Shown piece by piece: positions 9,946 through 20,712 of a stretch of 57,174 nucleotides of DNA; positions within the stretch are counted from its first letter, which is position 1; every line of letters begins with the position of its first letter. Below the pieces are notes generated by a model that was not told the DNA's origin, did no database searches, and saw nothing but the letters and a program-made list of their open reading frames with translations. Origin of the DNA: Alphaproteobacteria bacterium (lineage in GTDB: Bacteria > Pseudomonadota > Alphaproteobacteria > Micropepsales > Micropepsaceae); NCBI GenBank assembly GCA_028871345.1, contig JAGWNK010000025.1, positions 1 through 57,174 on the forward strand, written 5' to 3'. The translations under genes and the position numbers were made by a program.

Positions 9946-11277
9946 ATGCCTTCTGCAGCCGAACAATTGGCCGCCAATTTTAACTTCAGCAACTTCGGCA
10001 AAGCGAAGGAGCTGCGGCAGCGCATCCTCTTTACGCTCGGAGCGCTGATCGTGGCGCGCATCGGTACCTACATCCCGATGCCCGGCATCGACCCGGCGGG
10101 CATGGCCCGGTTCATCACCCAGCAGGGCGGTGGGCTTCTTGACGTCTTCAACACCCTGGCGGGCGGCGCCGTGCAGCGCATGGCCATCTTCGCCCTGGGA
10201 ATCATGCCCTACATCTCAGCCTCGATCATCATGCAGCTGATGACGACGGTTTTCCCGGAGTTGGAGGCGCTCAAGAAGGAGGGCGCCGCCGGGCAGAAGA
10301 TCATCAATCAATATACGCGCTACGGCACGGTTGCTCTAGCGGCGATCCAGGCGTTCGGCATCGCCATCGGCCTGGAACACGCGCAGGGCATCGTCCTGGA
10401 ACCGGGCATGTTCTTCAGGCTGACCGCCGTTGTCACGCTGACAGGGGGCACGATTCTCCTGATGTGGATCGGCGAACAGATCACCAGCCGTGGTGTGGGT
10501 AACGGCATCTCGCTGATCATCTTCGCCGGCATCGTGGCGCGCTTTCCCCAGATTCTGGGGCAAGGTCTCGAGGCAGCCCGCACGGGCGCGATGAATCCTC
10601 TGGCCCTGATCCTGTTTTCCGTCTTCGCCGTGGGTCTGGTCGGCGTGATCGTTTTCATGGAACGCGCCCAGCGCCGGCTGCTGGTTCAATACCCCAAACG
10701 TCAGGTCGGCCAACGCATGTTTGGCGGCGAATCTTCGCACCTTCCCCTGAAGCTGAATGTGTCCGGCGTCATTCCGCCGATCTTCGCGTCGTCGATTCTG
10801 CTGATGCCGACCACGATCGCCAGCTTCAACGCCCAGAACCTGCCTGATTGGGCACAGACCATCGTCACCCTCATCAGCCGCGGGCAGCCGCTCTATCTGT
10901 TCCTGTACGGCGCGATGATTCTCTTTTTCTCGTTCTTCTACACCTCGATCGTGTTCAACCCGGAGGAGACTGCGGAGAATCTCAAGAAGTACGGCGGCTT
11001 CATCCCCGGTATCCGCCCGGGCAAGAAGACTGCGGAATATATCGACTACTGCCTGACCCGCGTGACCGTCGTGGGTGCCGTTTATCTTGCGGTTGTGTGC
11101 CTCATCCCTGAAGTGATGTACCAGAGCTACAACATGTCGTTCGCGCTCGGTGGGACCTCGATCCTGATCGTGGTGAGCGTGACCATGGACACTGTGGCGC
11201 AGATTCAGAGCCATCTGATCGCGCAGCAGTATGAAGGCCTGATCAAGAAGGCGAAGCTTCGGGGAGCACGACGTTGA
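9946..11277 (+). CDS. secY: Sec translocon subunit SecY
   Basis: SecY is the pore-forming subunit of the SecYEG protein-export channel in the inner membrane. The 443 residues include about ten membrane segments, the LGIMPYISASIIMQL stretch in helix 2 and the ERAQRRLLVQYPKRQVG cytoplasmic loop typical of bacterial SecY. The ATG at 9946 follows GGGAGTGAGCG. The 68-base gap after rplO holds no clear terminator. Its stop overlaps the TTG start of adk. Confidence 0.98.
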   Translation: MPSAAEQLAANFNFSNFGKAKELRQRILFTLGALIVARIGTYIPMPGIDPAGMARFITQQGGGLLDVFNTLAGGAVQRMAIFALGIMPYISASIIMQLMTTVFPELEALKKEGAAGQKIINQYTRYGTVALAAIQAFGIAIGLEHAQGIVLEPGMFFRLTAVVTLTGGTILLMWIGEQITSRGVGNGISLIIFAGIVARFPQILGQGLEAARTGAMNPLALILFSVFAVGLVGVIVFMERAQRRLLVQYPKRQVGQRMFGGESSHLPLKLNVSGVIPPIFASSILLMPTTIASFNAQNLPDWAQTIVTLISRGQPLYLFLYGAMILFFSFFYTSIVFNPEETAENLKKYGGFIPGIRPGKKTAEYIDYCLTRVTVVGAVYLAVVCLIPEVMYQSYNMSFALGGTSILIVVSVTMDTVAQIQSHLIAQQYEGLIKKAKLRGARR

Positions 11278-11873
11278 ATCTTGTACTTTTCGGGCCACCG
11301 GGGTCCGGCAAGGGGACGCAGGCGAAGATTCTTCAGGAAAAGCGCGGGTTACCGCAGCTGTCGACGGGCGACATGCTACGCGCGGCCATTGCGGCCGGCA
11401 CGGACCTCGGCAAGCGGTGCAAGGCCATCATGGAGTCGGGCGATCTGGTGCCCGATGAGATCGTGATCGGGATCATCGCCGAGCGATATGACCAGCCGGA
11501 TTGCGCCAAGGGCGCGGTGTTCGATGGCTTTCCCCGGACCATTCCACAGGCAGAGGCGTTGGACGCCATGCTTAAGGCCCGCCGCAAGAAGATCGACATT
11601 GTGATCGAGCTCAAGGTGGACGATGCCGTGCTGATCAGCCGGGTCGAACAGCGCATCAAGGACAGTGGCGGGGGCGCCCGGGCCGACGACAGGCCGGAAA
11701 CTCTGCAAAACCGGCTTGCGGTCTATTACAGGAACACTGCGCCCCTGATCGAGTACTACAAGAAGCAAGGCAAGCTGGTGACGGTCGACGGCATGGCACC
11801 GATCGACGGGGTCAGCAGGGACATCGAAGCCGTGCTGGACCGGGCCGGCCGGAGAGGGTGTGTGGGGGTGTGA
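11274..11873 (+). CDS. adk: Adenylate kinase (short-LID form)
   Basis: Adenylate kinase interconverts ATP + AMP and 2 ADP. The P-loop GPPGSGKGT lies at residues 7-15, followed by LSTGDMLRAAI and FDGFPRTIPQAEAL. The LID segment is shortened (around RIKDSGGGARADDRPETL) with no zinc cysteines, so the enzyme has 199 residues rather than about 215; this variant is common in alphaproteobacteria. It starts with TTG inside the secY stop (TTGA), implying coupled translation. Confidence 0.96.
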   Translation: MNLVLFGPPGSGKGTQAKILQEKRGLPQLSTGDMLRAAIAAGTDLGKRCKAIMESGDLVPDEIVIGIIAERYDQPDCAKGAVFDGFPRTIPQAEALDAMLKARRKKIDIVIELKVDDAVLISRVEQRIKDSGGGARADDRPETLQNRLAVYYRNTAPLIEYYKKQGKLVTVDGMAPIDGVSRDIEAVLDRAGRRGCVGV

Positions 11874-11903
11874 CAATCCCGGAATTCCTGGGGAAATGGG
11901 CAG

Positions 11904-11931
11904 TTGACTGGGGTCGGCGCATTCATATAAT
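11904..11931 (+). promoter_or_regulatory. Sigma-70-like promoter upstream of rpsM
   Basis: TTGACT at 11904-11909 and TATAAT at 11926-11931 are separated by 16 bases, in the 196-base gap between adk and rpsM. This is the best consensus-like promoter I found in the ribosomal region. It would transcribe rpsM-rpsK-rpoA-rplQ independently of the upstream spc genes. The transcript would carry a leader of about 130 bases before the GTG start of rpsM. Confidence 0.75.
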
Positions 11932-12069
11932 CCGCGCCCTTGCGGCCGATTTCCCTGGAAATTCAGGCTTGTGGATCTCTGTCCGTTGGGCGGCACGGGG
12001 GTTGGGCCAGGGCGTTCGCAACAGTTTGAGCAATGAATTCAAGGCCCTGAAGGGCATTCGGAGAGACTC

Positions 12070-12447
12070 GTGGCACGCATCGCCGGCGTCAATATTCCTA
12101 CCCAGAAGCGCGTCCTGATCGGGCTGCGCTATATCCACGGCATTGGGCCTGCCAAAGCCAAGGAAATCTGCGAGAAGGTGGGCATTGCGCCCGAGCGTCG
12201 CGTCCATGACCTGACGGACGCCGAGATCATCCAGATCCGCGAAGTGATCGACCGCGATTACCTCGTGGAAGGCGATCTGCGCCGCGAAGTCTCGATGAAC
12301 ATCAAGCGGCTCATGGATCTCGGCTGCTACCGCGGACTGCGCCATCGCAAGGGGCTGCCCGTCCGTGGCCAGCGCACGCATACCAACGCCCGCACGCGCA
12401 AGGGACCGGCCAAAGCGATCGCCGGCAAGAAGAAGGTGACGAAGTAA
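12070..12447 (+). CDS. rpsM: 30S ribosomal protein S13
   Basis: S13 bridges the 30S head to the 50S subunit and contacts P-site tRNA. The 125-residue protein begins [15 protein letters not shown] from a GTG start and carries LTYIHGIG-like (here [15 protein letters not shown]) and the C-terminal [25 protein letters not shown]. It is first in the alpha operon, downstream of a good promoter. Confidence 0.98.
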   Translation: MARIAGVNIPTQKRVLIGLRYIHGIGPAKAKEICEKVGIAPERRVHDLTDAEIIQIREVIDRDYLVEGDLRREVSMNIKRLMDLGCYRGLRHRKGLPVRGQRTHTNARTRKGPAKAIAGKKKVTK

Positions 12448-12450
12448 GCC

Positions 12451-12852
12451 ATGGCTGCTCCCGCAGAAAAGAAGGCGCCGCGCGCCCGCAAGAAGGAAAA
12501 GAAGAACGTCGTCACCGGCGTCGCGCATGTGGCGGCGACGTTCAACAACACGATCATCACGATCACCGATTCCGCAGGCAACGCGGTGTCGTGGTCGTCG
12601 GCCGGCATGATGGGCTTCAAGGGATCGCGCAAGTCGACACCCTATGCGGCGCAGGTTGCCGCCGAGGATGCGGGCAAGAAGGCCGTCGAGCACGGCATGC
12701 GCACGCTGGAAGTCGAAGTGAGCGGGCCCGGATCGGGCCGCGAATCCGCGCTGCGCGCGCTGCAAACCGTGGGGCTGGTGGTGACGTCAATCCGCGACGT
12801 GACGCCGATCCCGCACAACGGCTGCCGTCCGCCGAAGCGCCGTCGCGTCTAG
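12451..12852 (+). CDS. rpsK: 30S ribosomal protein S11
   Basis: S11 forms the 30S platform. After a basic N-terminal stretch the 133-residue protein shows [41 protein letters not shown] and the C-terminal [18 protein letters not shown], all diagnostic. It follows rpsM after 3 bases. The next gene, rpoA, is 127 bases away, and I see no clear regulatory element in that gap. Confidence 0.98.
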   Translation: MAAPAEKKAPRARKKEKKNVVTGVAHVAATFNNTIITITDSAGNAVSWSSAGMMGFKGSRKSTPYAAQVAAEDAGKKAVEHGMRTLEVEVSGPGSGRESALRALQTVGLVVTSIRDVTPIPHNGCRPPKRRRV

Positions 12853-12979
12853 AACGTCGGCCGCAGGAGCGGTTTTCCGCCAGCCGCGCGGCCAATGGGT
12901 CGAGTTTAGGTTCGGAACCTGGCGTACCCGTCGCAAGCATTGGGCGTGATCCGACACGTCCGGGAAACGATGAGGCAAA

Positions 12980-13996
12980 ATGTTTCAGAAAAATTGGCAG
13001 GAATTGATCAAGCCGCAGAAGCTCCGCATCGACGCGGGACATGATGCGGGCCGCTCGGCAACCATCGTCGCCGAACCCCTGGAACGCGGTTTCGGTCTGA
13101 CGCTGGGCAATGCGCTTCGCCGCGTGCTGCTGTCGTCGCTTCAGGGCGCCGCCGTCACTTCGATCCAGATCGAGGGCGTGCTGCACGAGTTCTCCTCGAT
13201 CGCCGGCGTGCGCGAGGACGTCACCGACATCGTGCTCAACGTCAAGCAGATCGCCCTGCGCATGCATGCCGAGGGTCCCAAGCGCCTGTCGCTGCGGGCC
13301 ACGGGCCCGGGCGAAGTCACGGCGGGGCAGATCCAGGCGGTCGCCGACGTCGAGATACTCAATCCCGACCTCGTGCTGTGCACGTTGGACGAGAAGGTCG
13401 ACTTCCGCATGGAACTGACGGTGTCGACCGGCAAGGGCTATGTCCCCGCCGATCGCAACCGTCCGGAAGACGCGCCGATCGGGCTGATCCCGGTCGACAG
13501 CCTGTTCTCGCCGGTGAAGAAGGTGTCCTACAAGGTCGAGAACACCCGCGAGGGCCAGATCCTCGACTACGACAAGTTGACGTTGACGGTCGAGACCAAC
13601 GGCGCCATCGCGCCGGACAATGCGGTCGCCTATGCGGCGCGCATTCTGCAGGATCAGCTGCAAGTCTTCATCAATTTCGAAGAGCCGCGCGAGCGCGTCA
13701 CCGAAGAGGCGAAGCCCGATCTGGCGTTCAATCCGGTGCTGCTCAAGAAGGTCGACGAACTCGAGCTGTCCGTGCGGTCGGCCAACTGCCTGAAGAACGA
13801 CAACATCGTCTACATCGGCGACCTCATCCAGAAGACCGAGGCGGAGATGCTCCGTACCCCGAACTTCGGCCGCAAGTCGCTCAACGAGATCAAGGCGGTG
13901 CTGGCGGAAATGGGGCTGCATCTCGGTATGGAAGTGCCGGGCTGGCCGCCGGAGAACATCGAAGACCTCGCCAAGCGCTACGAGGATCAGTACTGA
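12980..13996 (+). CDS. rpoA: RNA polymerase alpha subunit
   Basis: RpoA dimerises to nucleate RNA polymerase assembly, and its C-terminal domain contacts UP elements and activators. The 338 residues divide into the N-terminal domain ([22 protein letters not shown] around residues 35-56), a linker, and the C-terminal domain from about residue 250 ([17 protein letters not shown] and [12 protein letters not shown], with the helix-hairpin-helix that binds DNA). Length and motifs are standard. Confidence 0.98.
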   Translation: MFQKNWQELIKPQKLRIDAGHDAGRSATIVAEPLERGFGLTLGNALRRVLLSSLQGAAVTSIQIEGVLHEFSSIAGVREDVTDIVLNVKQIALRMHAEGPKRLSLRATGPGEVTAGQIQAVADVEILNPDLVLCTLDEKVDFRMELTVSTGKGYVPADRNRPEDAPIGLIPVDSLFSPVKKVSYKVENTREGQILDYDKLTLTVETNGAIAPDNAVAYAARILQDQLQVFINFEEPRERVTEEAKPDLAFNPVLLKKVDELELSVRSANCLKNDNIVYIGDLIQKTEAEMLRTPNFGRKSLNEIKAVLAEMGLHLGMEVPGWPPENIEDLAKRYEDQY

Positions 13997-14002
13997 AAGT
14001 TC

Positions 14003-14037
14003 GCGCTCCTGCCCTCTGGGCGGGGGCGCTTTGTTTT
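14003..14037 (+). terminator. Terminator-like hairpin between rpoA and rplQ
   Basis: The arms at 14003-14014 and 14018-14029 can pair over 12 positions (two of them G-T) around a 3-base loop, followed by TTTGTTTT at 14030-14037. This is the layout of an intrinsic terminator, 7 bases after the rpoA stop and 15 bases before the rplQ ATG. Inside an operon it probably attenuates rather than ends transcription. Confidence 0.7.
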
Positions 14038-14051
14038 AGGGGTAGAAGGAC

Positions 14052-14480
14052 ATGCGTCATCGCAATCAGGGCCGAAAGCTCGGCAAGAAGACCCAGCACC
14101 GCACCGCGATGTTCGCCAACATGGCGGCCGCGCTCATCAAGCACGAGCAGATCACGACCACGCTGCCCAAGGCCAAGGAGTTGCGTCCGGTGGTCGAGAA
14201 GCTGGTGACGTTGTCGCGGCGAGGGGCGGCCGATCTGCACGCGCGCCGCCAGGCGATTTCCACCATCCGCGACGTCGATCAGGTCAAGAAGCTGTTTGAT
14301 GTCATCGGTCCGCGCTACGCGGGGCGGCCCGGCGGCTACACGCGGGTCCTCAAAGCGGGCTTTCGCCACGGCGACCATGCCGCGATGGCCGTGATCGAGT
14401 TCGTGGACCGCGATCCCGAGGCCAAGGGCAAGGATTCCGGGCCGGTGACCGCGTCTGAAGAGAACGTCACTGAGGCGTAA
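14052..14480 (+). CDS. rplQ: 50S ribosomal protein L17
   Basis: L17 is a 50S protein near the tunnel exit. The 142-residue protein begins [17 protein letters not shown] and shows [25 protein letters not shown], the family signature, and RNGGYTR-like (here [10 protein letters not shown]). The last 25 residues are an acidic tail. It is the last gene of the ribosomal block and is followed by a hairpin. Confidence 0.97.
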   Translation: MRHRNQGRKLGKKTQHRTAMFANMAAALIKHEQITTTLPKAKELRPVVEKLVTLSRRGAADLHARRQAISTIRDVDQVKKLFDVIGPRYAGRPGGYTRVLKAGFRHGDHAAMAVIEFVDRDPEAKGKDSGPVTASEENVTEA

Positions 14481-14511
14481 GCCTGGGGACGGAATGACGT
14501 GCGATATTGGG

Positions 14512-14539
14512 GGGCGGCTCGGAAACGAGTCGCCCTTTT
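14512..14539 (+). terminator. Intrinsic terminator after rplQ
   Basis: Arms 14512-14521 and 14526-14535 pair over 10 bases (one G-T) around a GAAA tetraloop, followed by four T at 14536-14539. It lies 32 bases after the rplQ stop and ends 19 bases before the Deg protease start, so it closes the ribosomal superoperon. Confidence 0.85.
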
Positions 14540-14557
14540 GCCTGGAGAGTGCTGACG

Positions 14558-16015
<1,458 letters not shown>

Positions 16016-16176
16016 ATTTCCTCGCCTGTTTACGGGGGAGTTGCTCCGCGAAGCGGGGAAAGTCCGCCCGAACGCCGGGAAGAGGAGCGCGCAGCACGAT
16101 CGAGCCTCGCGAAGAGAGGCGAATTGCACTTCCGACTGTGCTGAACTGGAGCATCTGGGGGGATGCTTGAACGGGC

Positions 16177-16758
16177 ATGGAATCGCACAGAGCTATTCGG
16201 TTCGCTCTTTGGATACCGGTCCTGACGCTTCTGATGATCGCCTGCGGTGCGGGTTGGCTCTATCTTGATCGCAGTTTGTCCAGTCCGCTGCACCAATCGC
16301 GCGAGTGTCGCGCTGCTGCGGAGATGGCAAAGACCATCATTCAATCTGTCGAGAAAAGAACGCACGCCAGATTTCCCGGCTCTAGCGGGTTCAATCCAAC
16401 GCTGTCCGACTACCTTTCATCGGAAGGGGAACACGAAGCACTGCGCCTTGTGCCGACATTTCTGAAATCAGCCTTCTTCAGCGTGGCACCGTTGGATTGT
16501 TCAGATGAGTTCAAACGGTCCAATGTTCCGGTCCAGAACTTGTCGAGCTTTGGGATGCTGCCGAGCCCGGCCGAAAGGAGTAAGTTCATTACACAAACAA
16601 CGTTTTCCCGTGTGATCTTCTCTTTCGACGGAATGCATGCTTACACAGCCTTGGGCCTCAGATGTGGACCGCTGTGCGGAGCGGGCTGCGAGACCCGTTG
16701 GGTCCGCAAGGACGGCGTCTGGGTTCTGGAGAAGATGACGCCCACCTGGATTTCATGA
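16177..16758 (+). CDS. Hypothetical protein with N-terminal membrane anchor
   Basis: I do not recognise a family. The 193-residue product has one hydrophobic helix at about residues 8-30 with basic residues before it, so the rest is probably periplasmic. Four or five Cys residues occur in the exported part, including two near the end in a CGPLCGAGCE cluster, which could form disulfides. Base composition is less GC-rich than the neighbours. It stands alone between the Deg protease (161 bases upstream) and rarA (24 bases downstream). No convincing ribosome binding site precedes the ATG. Confidence 0.6.
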   Translation: MESHRAIRFALWIPVLTLLMIACGAGWLYLDRSLSSPLHQSRECRAAAEMAKTIIQSVEKRTHARFPGSSGFNPTLSDYLSSEGEHEALRLVPTFLKSAFFSVAPLDCSDEFKRSNVPVQNLSSFGMLPSPAERSKFITQTTFSRVIFSFDGMHAYTALGLRCGPLCGAGCETRWVRKDGVWVLEKMTPTWIS

Positions 16759-16782
16759 GCCGCAGGGCGGTAATCTGCGTCC

Positions 16783-18090
16783 ATGTCCGACCTTTTCGAA
16801 TCCGCCGGTCTTCCCGATGACGCGCCGCGCCCTCTCGCCGACCGGTTGCGGCCGAGGACGCTCTGCGACGTGGTGGGCCAGGACCACCTGATCGGTCCCG
16901 AAGGGCCGATCGGACGCATGGTGGCGGCGAACCGGCCACATTCTATCATCCTGTGGGGACCTCCCGGCACCGGCAAGACGACGATCGCGCGTCTGTTGTC
17001 GAATGCCTTCCAGCTGCACTTCGAACAGCTCTCGGCCGTGTTTTCCGGAGTCGCCGATCTGAAGAAGTCGTTCGACGCCGCGCGCCAGCGGCGCAAGATG
17101 GGGCAGGGCACGCTCCTCTTCGTCGACGAAATCCACCGCTTCAATCGCAGCCAACAGGACAGCTTTCTGCCCGTGGTGGAAGACGGCACGGTGATCCTGG
17201 TCGGCGCCACCACCGAAAACCCCTCCTTCGAGCTCAACGGCGCGCTCCTGTCGCGCGCCCAAGTTCTGGTGCTGCGCCGCCTCGACGATGCGGCGCTTGA
17301 AACCCTGATCGTGCGGGCGGAAAAGCATTATGGCGAAAACCTCAGACTCACGGACGACGCCCGCGAGACGCTGCGCGCCATGGCCGACGGCGACGGACGG
17401 TATCTTCTGAACCTCGTCGAGGAAGTGGCTGGACTGAAGATCGCCAAACCGCTGGATGCGGCCGCGCTGGTCGCCGCCGTGCAGAAGCGCGCGCCGCTCT
17501 ACGACAAGAGCCGCGAAGAGCACTACAACCTCATCTCGGCGCTGCACAAGTCGATCCGAGGCTCGGATCCCGATGCGGCGCTCTACTGGCTGGCGCGGAT
17601 GTTGGCGGGCGGAGAGCAGCCGCTTTATATCGCACGCCGGCTGGTGCGTGCGTCGGTAGAAGATATCGGCCTCGCCGATCCGCAGGCTGTCGTACAGGCG
17701 ATCGCCGCCAAGGACGTCTACGATTTCCTGGGCAGCCCGGAAGGTGAAATCGCGCTGGTTCAATGCGTTCTCTATCTTGCCTCGGCACCGAAATCGAATG
17801 CGGTCTACGTGGCGCATGGCGCGGCGATGCGGGCGGCTGAGGCGCATGGTTCCCTGATGCCGCCGGCGCACATTCTGAACGCCCCGACCACACTGATGAA
17901 GACCCTCGGCTACGGGAAGGGCTACGAGTACGACCACGAGGCCGAAGAAGGCTTCTCGGGCCAGAACTATTTCCCGGATCGCATGGCGCGCGAACAGTAC
18001 TACGATCCGAAGGACACGGGATTCGAGCGCGAGACCCGCAAGCGGCTGGAATACTGGGCGAAGTTGCGTGCCAAGAAGGGCGGCGCCTAG
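16783..18090 (+). CDS. rarA: Replication-associated recombination protein RarA (MgsA) AAA+ ATPase
   Basis: RarA acts at stalled replication forks and is related to clamp-loader and RuvB ATPases. The 435-residue protein has Walker A GPPGTGKT at 59-66, Walker B LLFVDEIHRF at 111-120, and sensor 1 GATTENPSFELN around 144-155. The C-terminal tetramerisation part contains LYWLARMLAGGEQPLYIARRL and the end motif FSGQNYFPD, typical of the RarA/WRNIP1 family. Length is normal. Confidence 0.96.
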   Translation: MSDLFESAGLPDDAPRPLADRLRPRTLCDVVGQDHLIGPEGPIGRMVAANRPHSIILWGPPGTGKTTIARLLSNAFQLHFEQLSAVFSGVADLKKSFDAARQRRKMGQGTLLFVDEIHRFNRSQQDSFLPVVEDGTVILVGATTENPSFELNGALLSRAQVLVLRRLDDAALETLIVRAEKHYGENLRLTDDARETLRAMADGDGRYLLNLVEEVAGLKIAKPLDAAALVAAVQKRAPLYDKSREEHYNLISALHKSIRGSDPDAALYWLARMLAGGEQPLYIARRLVRASVEDIGLADPQAVVQAIAAKDVYDFLGSPEGEIALVQCVLYLASAPKSNAVYVAHGAAMRAAEAHGSLMPPAHILNAPTTLMKTLGYGKGYEYDHEAEEGFSGQNYFPDRMAREQYYDPKDTGFERETRKRLEYWAKLRAKKGGA

Positions 18091-18390
18091 GCCGCATCAC
18101 TTGTGGCTGCCGGCCGATCATGGCAGGCGCGCGGATTGGCGATGGAGATTGCGGCGCGTCGCCCGTTACACGGATGGCCGGTGATTCCTCCAATGCCGCC
18201 GCCGACCCGGTGTCTGCAAGGGTGAAGGCTTCCGAGTCGCCTTCCGAACGAAAGCGGAAGCTGGCCGGACGTGCGTCGGCGCGCTGGTGCGAGTGCGCAG
18301 CAATTTGGCGGGCGTGCTTGGTCAAATGTCCTTGCCGGACTCACAAATCACGCTAAAGCTATCCGGGCGGGTTGCGATTCCCGCACAGGG
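18091..18390. other. Intergenic stretch between rarA and the PAS_5 gene
   Basis: About 300 bases with no gene I can support. An open frame from 18271 that runs into the PAS_5 gene translates here to low-complexity basic sequence without homology to the family, so I treat it as non-coding. I see no clear terminator or promoter. Confidence 0.4.
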
Positions 18391-18906
18391 ATGCGTGTTG
18401 TGGGTTTCGAGGACTTCGAGCGGAAGATCAAGTCGCCTGCCCTCAAGAGCGTCGCCGGTCATTGGCAGCAGACGCGTGGAAGCCGCCTCGTTCCGGCATG
18501 GAATGACATCCGGCCGTCCGTAATCGCCGGTCAACTCTCGATGATTTGGTCCTACACTTATGACGCGCAGGCGGACAAGTTCACGGGTCGCCTGGCAGGC
18601 GTCGGCATCGAACAGAAATTCGGCAAGTCGTTTCGCGGCACGCCGATGATCGACCTCTATCCGCCCGAGGACTACCAACGCTTGTTCGAGCGGGCCAAGC
18701 GCGTGGTATGCGGGCCCGCGCTCTACCACGGCGAGGGAATGGTATTCCGCCACCTCAAGCAGTCGGGGTACGGGGAACGCATCATGCTTCCGGTCGGTGC
18801 AGACGGAGTCCACGGCGACGGTTTGCTCGGTGCCACGGACTACCAGTTCGTCTACGGCGGCTTCAACCCGGATCAGCTCGAAACGGAGACTTGGTTCGAT
18901 CTCTAG
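18391..18906 (+). CDS. PAS_5 family (PAS-like) domain protein
   Basis: This 171-residue protein resembles the alphaproteobacterial PAS_5 group (single PAS-like domain proteins, function unknown). Visible family features are HWQQTRGSRLVPAWNDIRPS near the start, a GxxxEQKFGKSFRG strand-turn, and PVGADG-type residues before the end. There is no transmembrane segment or output domain, so any sensing role would need a partner. The ATG at 18391 puts the start just before the conserved region; the frame is open 120 bases further upstream. It is flanked by unrelated genes. Confidence 0.75.
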   Translation: MRVVGFEDFERKIKSPALKSVAGHWQQTRGSRLVPAWNDIRPSVIAGQLSMIWSYTYDAQADKFTGRLAGVGIEQKFGKSFRGTPMIDLYPPEDYQRLFERAKRVVCGPALYHGEGMVFRHLKQSGYGERIMLPVGADGVHGDGLLGATDYQFVYGGFNPDQLETETWFDL

Positions 18907-19027
18907 CTTGTGAAGCGCCCATCCGGTCTGCCGACATCCCACGCAAGTGTCTGATAGCCCCGAGCGGTTGCGTGACGCAACGCTTCGCCGCAAATTCGCA
19001 TTCCAGTCTGGATCAACCGAGATCGCG

Positions 19028-19933
19028 CTATGCGGCAGAGTCACATGGCGTGGAGGCGCCAAGTAGATCGTCGCGATGCGACGCGAGCCGATAATGCTCG
19101 AAGAGCAAGTGTTCGAGGCGCTGAATATGGTGACGCGTGAAATACAAGCGGCCCCGCCCGCGGATGCCCTGATTGAACCGGTGGCGGCGGCGGTCCGCCC
19201 AGGCGGTCTCGACAGCCATTCGACATTGTTCTTCGGAGCATTCGACTCTGGAGTGGCGCAAGGATCGTTCGAGGGTCTTCACCGGATCAGCCAGAAATTC
19301 GCGATAGCGAAGGACGCAGACGCGATCGGGAAACTCAGCCGCGTACGAAAGCCAACTGGCAAAATAACTGGCATACCAGGGTGCGAGGATGTCGATCGCG
19401 AAGTCCGCCTTGGCGTCGTCAGCATAGGATTCGAAGCCGGCCGGGATGACGCAGTTGAGCCCATTGGCTTCCGTGCCGCCGCCCGCGTTCAGCATGTCGA
19501 GGTAGGAGGCCAGCATGTCGCCCAGATCACGAAGCATGATGATCGGACGGATGCCGAACGCCTCGAGCATACGGCAGTTGGCGGGCAGGGCCTGCATATG
19601 AATATGCGTGACCAGCGTGCGGGCGGGGAAATGACCTGCATAGTAGAGGATGAACGCCGGCAGATAGGGTGTTCCGTCGCGTCCGCCGAGCGCATGTGTC
19701 ACACGCATCAGTTGACCGTCGATGGCATGGATGGCGGCGCTGCGCAGGAAGGTTCCAGCGGCCTTTGGCGCAAAGGCGAACATGACCATCGCCCGCCGAG
19801 CCCCGATGGTGGTCAGGTATTCCGTCAGCGCCTCGTCGAAGCGGCCCGTAATATCGGGCATCTCGAAGGCGGCGCGCGTTGCGCTCTGGTCTAATGTGGC
19901 GGACAAGACGGTTGGTCCATGGTCATCGGCCAT
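19028..19933 (-). CDS. Sulfotransferase-like protein
   Basis: The protein (302 residues from the ATG at 19933) looks like a bacterial PAPS-dependent sulfotransferase. The PAPS 5'-phosphosulfate loop candidate is FAFAPKAAGTFLRSAA, close to the PKxGTT consensus, and the 3'-phosphate part is RPIIMLRDLGDMLASYLDM, matching the R-x-P-x-D-x-x-x-S pattern. VLRYREFLADPVKTL also fits. The natural substrate is unknown. The frame stays open to an ATG at 20041, directly behind the upstream FMN reductase on the same strand; that longer start would add 36 atypical Cys-rich residues. Both genes are likely co-transcribed. Confidence 0.7.
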   Translation of the reverse strand: MADDHGPTVLSATLDQSATRAAFEMPDITGRFDEALTEYLTTIGARRAMVMFAFAPKAAGTFLRSAAIHAIDGQLMRVTHALGGRDGTPYLPAFILYYAGHFPARTLVTHIHMQALPANCRMLEAFGIRPIIMLRDLGDMLASYLDMLNAGGGTEANGLNCVIPAGFESYADDAKADFAIDILAPWYASYFASWLSYAAEFPDRVCVLRYREFLADPVKTLERSLRHSRVECSEEQCRMAVETAWADRRRHRFNQGIRGRGRLYFTRHHIQRLEHLLFEHYRLASHRDDLLGASTPCDSAA

Positions 19934-20042
19934 GACATCGCAGATACCGCATACGGTCCAGGCCCCGGATGCAAGAATGGTTGTCGAGTTCTGAATCGCA
20001 GGACAATCCGAGATATCTTGACATCCACTCTCGCAGGCCACG

Positions 20043-20591
20043 TCAAGCCCGGCACCTGCGAATCCAGCCGGCGAACGCGTCCATAAACTGCTTGAGGAAC
20101 TTGCGAGTGCCGTCGTTGGTGAGCGAGCCGGAGTCGTCGAACAGCTTGTCGGCTCCGCTCACGTAAGCTTCCGGCTGCGGCATCGCCAGAACGTTCAGGA
20201 AGACGAGGGACTGGCGAAGGTGATGGTTGGCGCCGAAGCCCCCTATGGCTCCGGGCGAAACGCTGACGATCGCGCCAGGTTTGCCGTTCCAGGCGCTATG
20301 GCCATACGGCCGAGAGCCAATATCGATGGCATTCTTGAGAATGCCGGGTATCGAGCGGTTGTACTCCGGTGTCACAAAGAGGACGGCGTGTGCGGCCTTG
20401 ATCCGCTCTCGGAATTTCGTGAGGGAGTCCGGCGGTGCGGCATCGCTGTCCTGGTTGTAAAGCGGCAATTGACCGATCTCGACGATTTCCGATGCGAGCT
20501 CGGGGGTCCCGAGTTCCGCCAGCACTTTGGCCGTTTTCCGGCTGAAGGACTCCTTGCGCAGGCTGCCGACCAGCACGGCCACGTCGATCAT
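20043..20591 (-). CDS. NADPH-dependent FMN reductase (ChrR/YieF-like)
   Basis: A flavodoxin-fold reductase of 182 residues in the family that reduces quinones, azo dyes or chromate with FMN. The FMN phosphate-binding loop is GSLRKESFSRK (residues 9-19), and the isoalloxazine-contacting PEYNRSIPG motif comes near residue 75, with SPGAIGGFGA further on. Start ATG at 20591 is supported by GAAGGAG upstream on the minus strand. The sulfotransferase-like gene follows immediately. The true substrate cannot be inferred. Confidence 0.88.
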   Translation of the reverse strand: MIDVAVLVGSLRKESFSRKTAKVLAELGTPELASEIVEIGQLPLYNQDSDAAPPDSLTKFRERIKAAHAVLFVTPEYNRSIPGILKNAIDIGSRPYGHSAWNGKPGAIVSVSPGAIGGFGANHHLRQSLVFLNVLAMPQPEAYVSGADKLFDDSGSLTNDGTRKFLKQFMDAFAGWIRRCRA

Positions 20592-20712
20592 CGCGTCAGC
20601 TCCTTCTCGACCGTGTCATCCTATTCGTGTTCGAGCGATCCAGTGAATAAGCCTGACGCTAACATTGGTCAGAAAATGGAACTTTCGCGAAACTGCGAAG
20701 TTACCACCGCGA

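Noticed and set aside
18271..18390. N-terminal extension of the PAS_5 protein
   Set aside because: The 40 residues upstream of ATG 18391 are low-complexity and not like the family.
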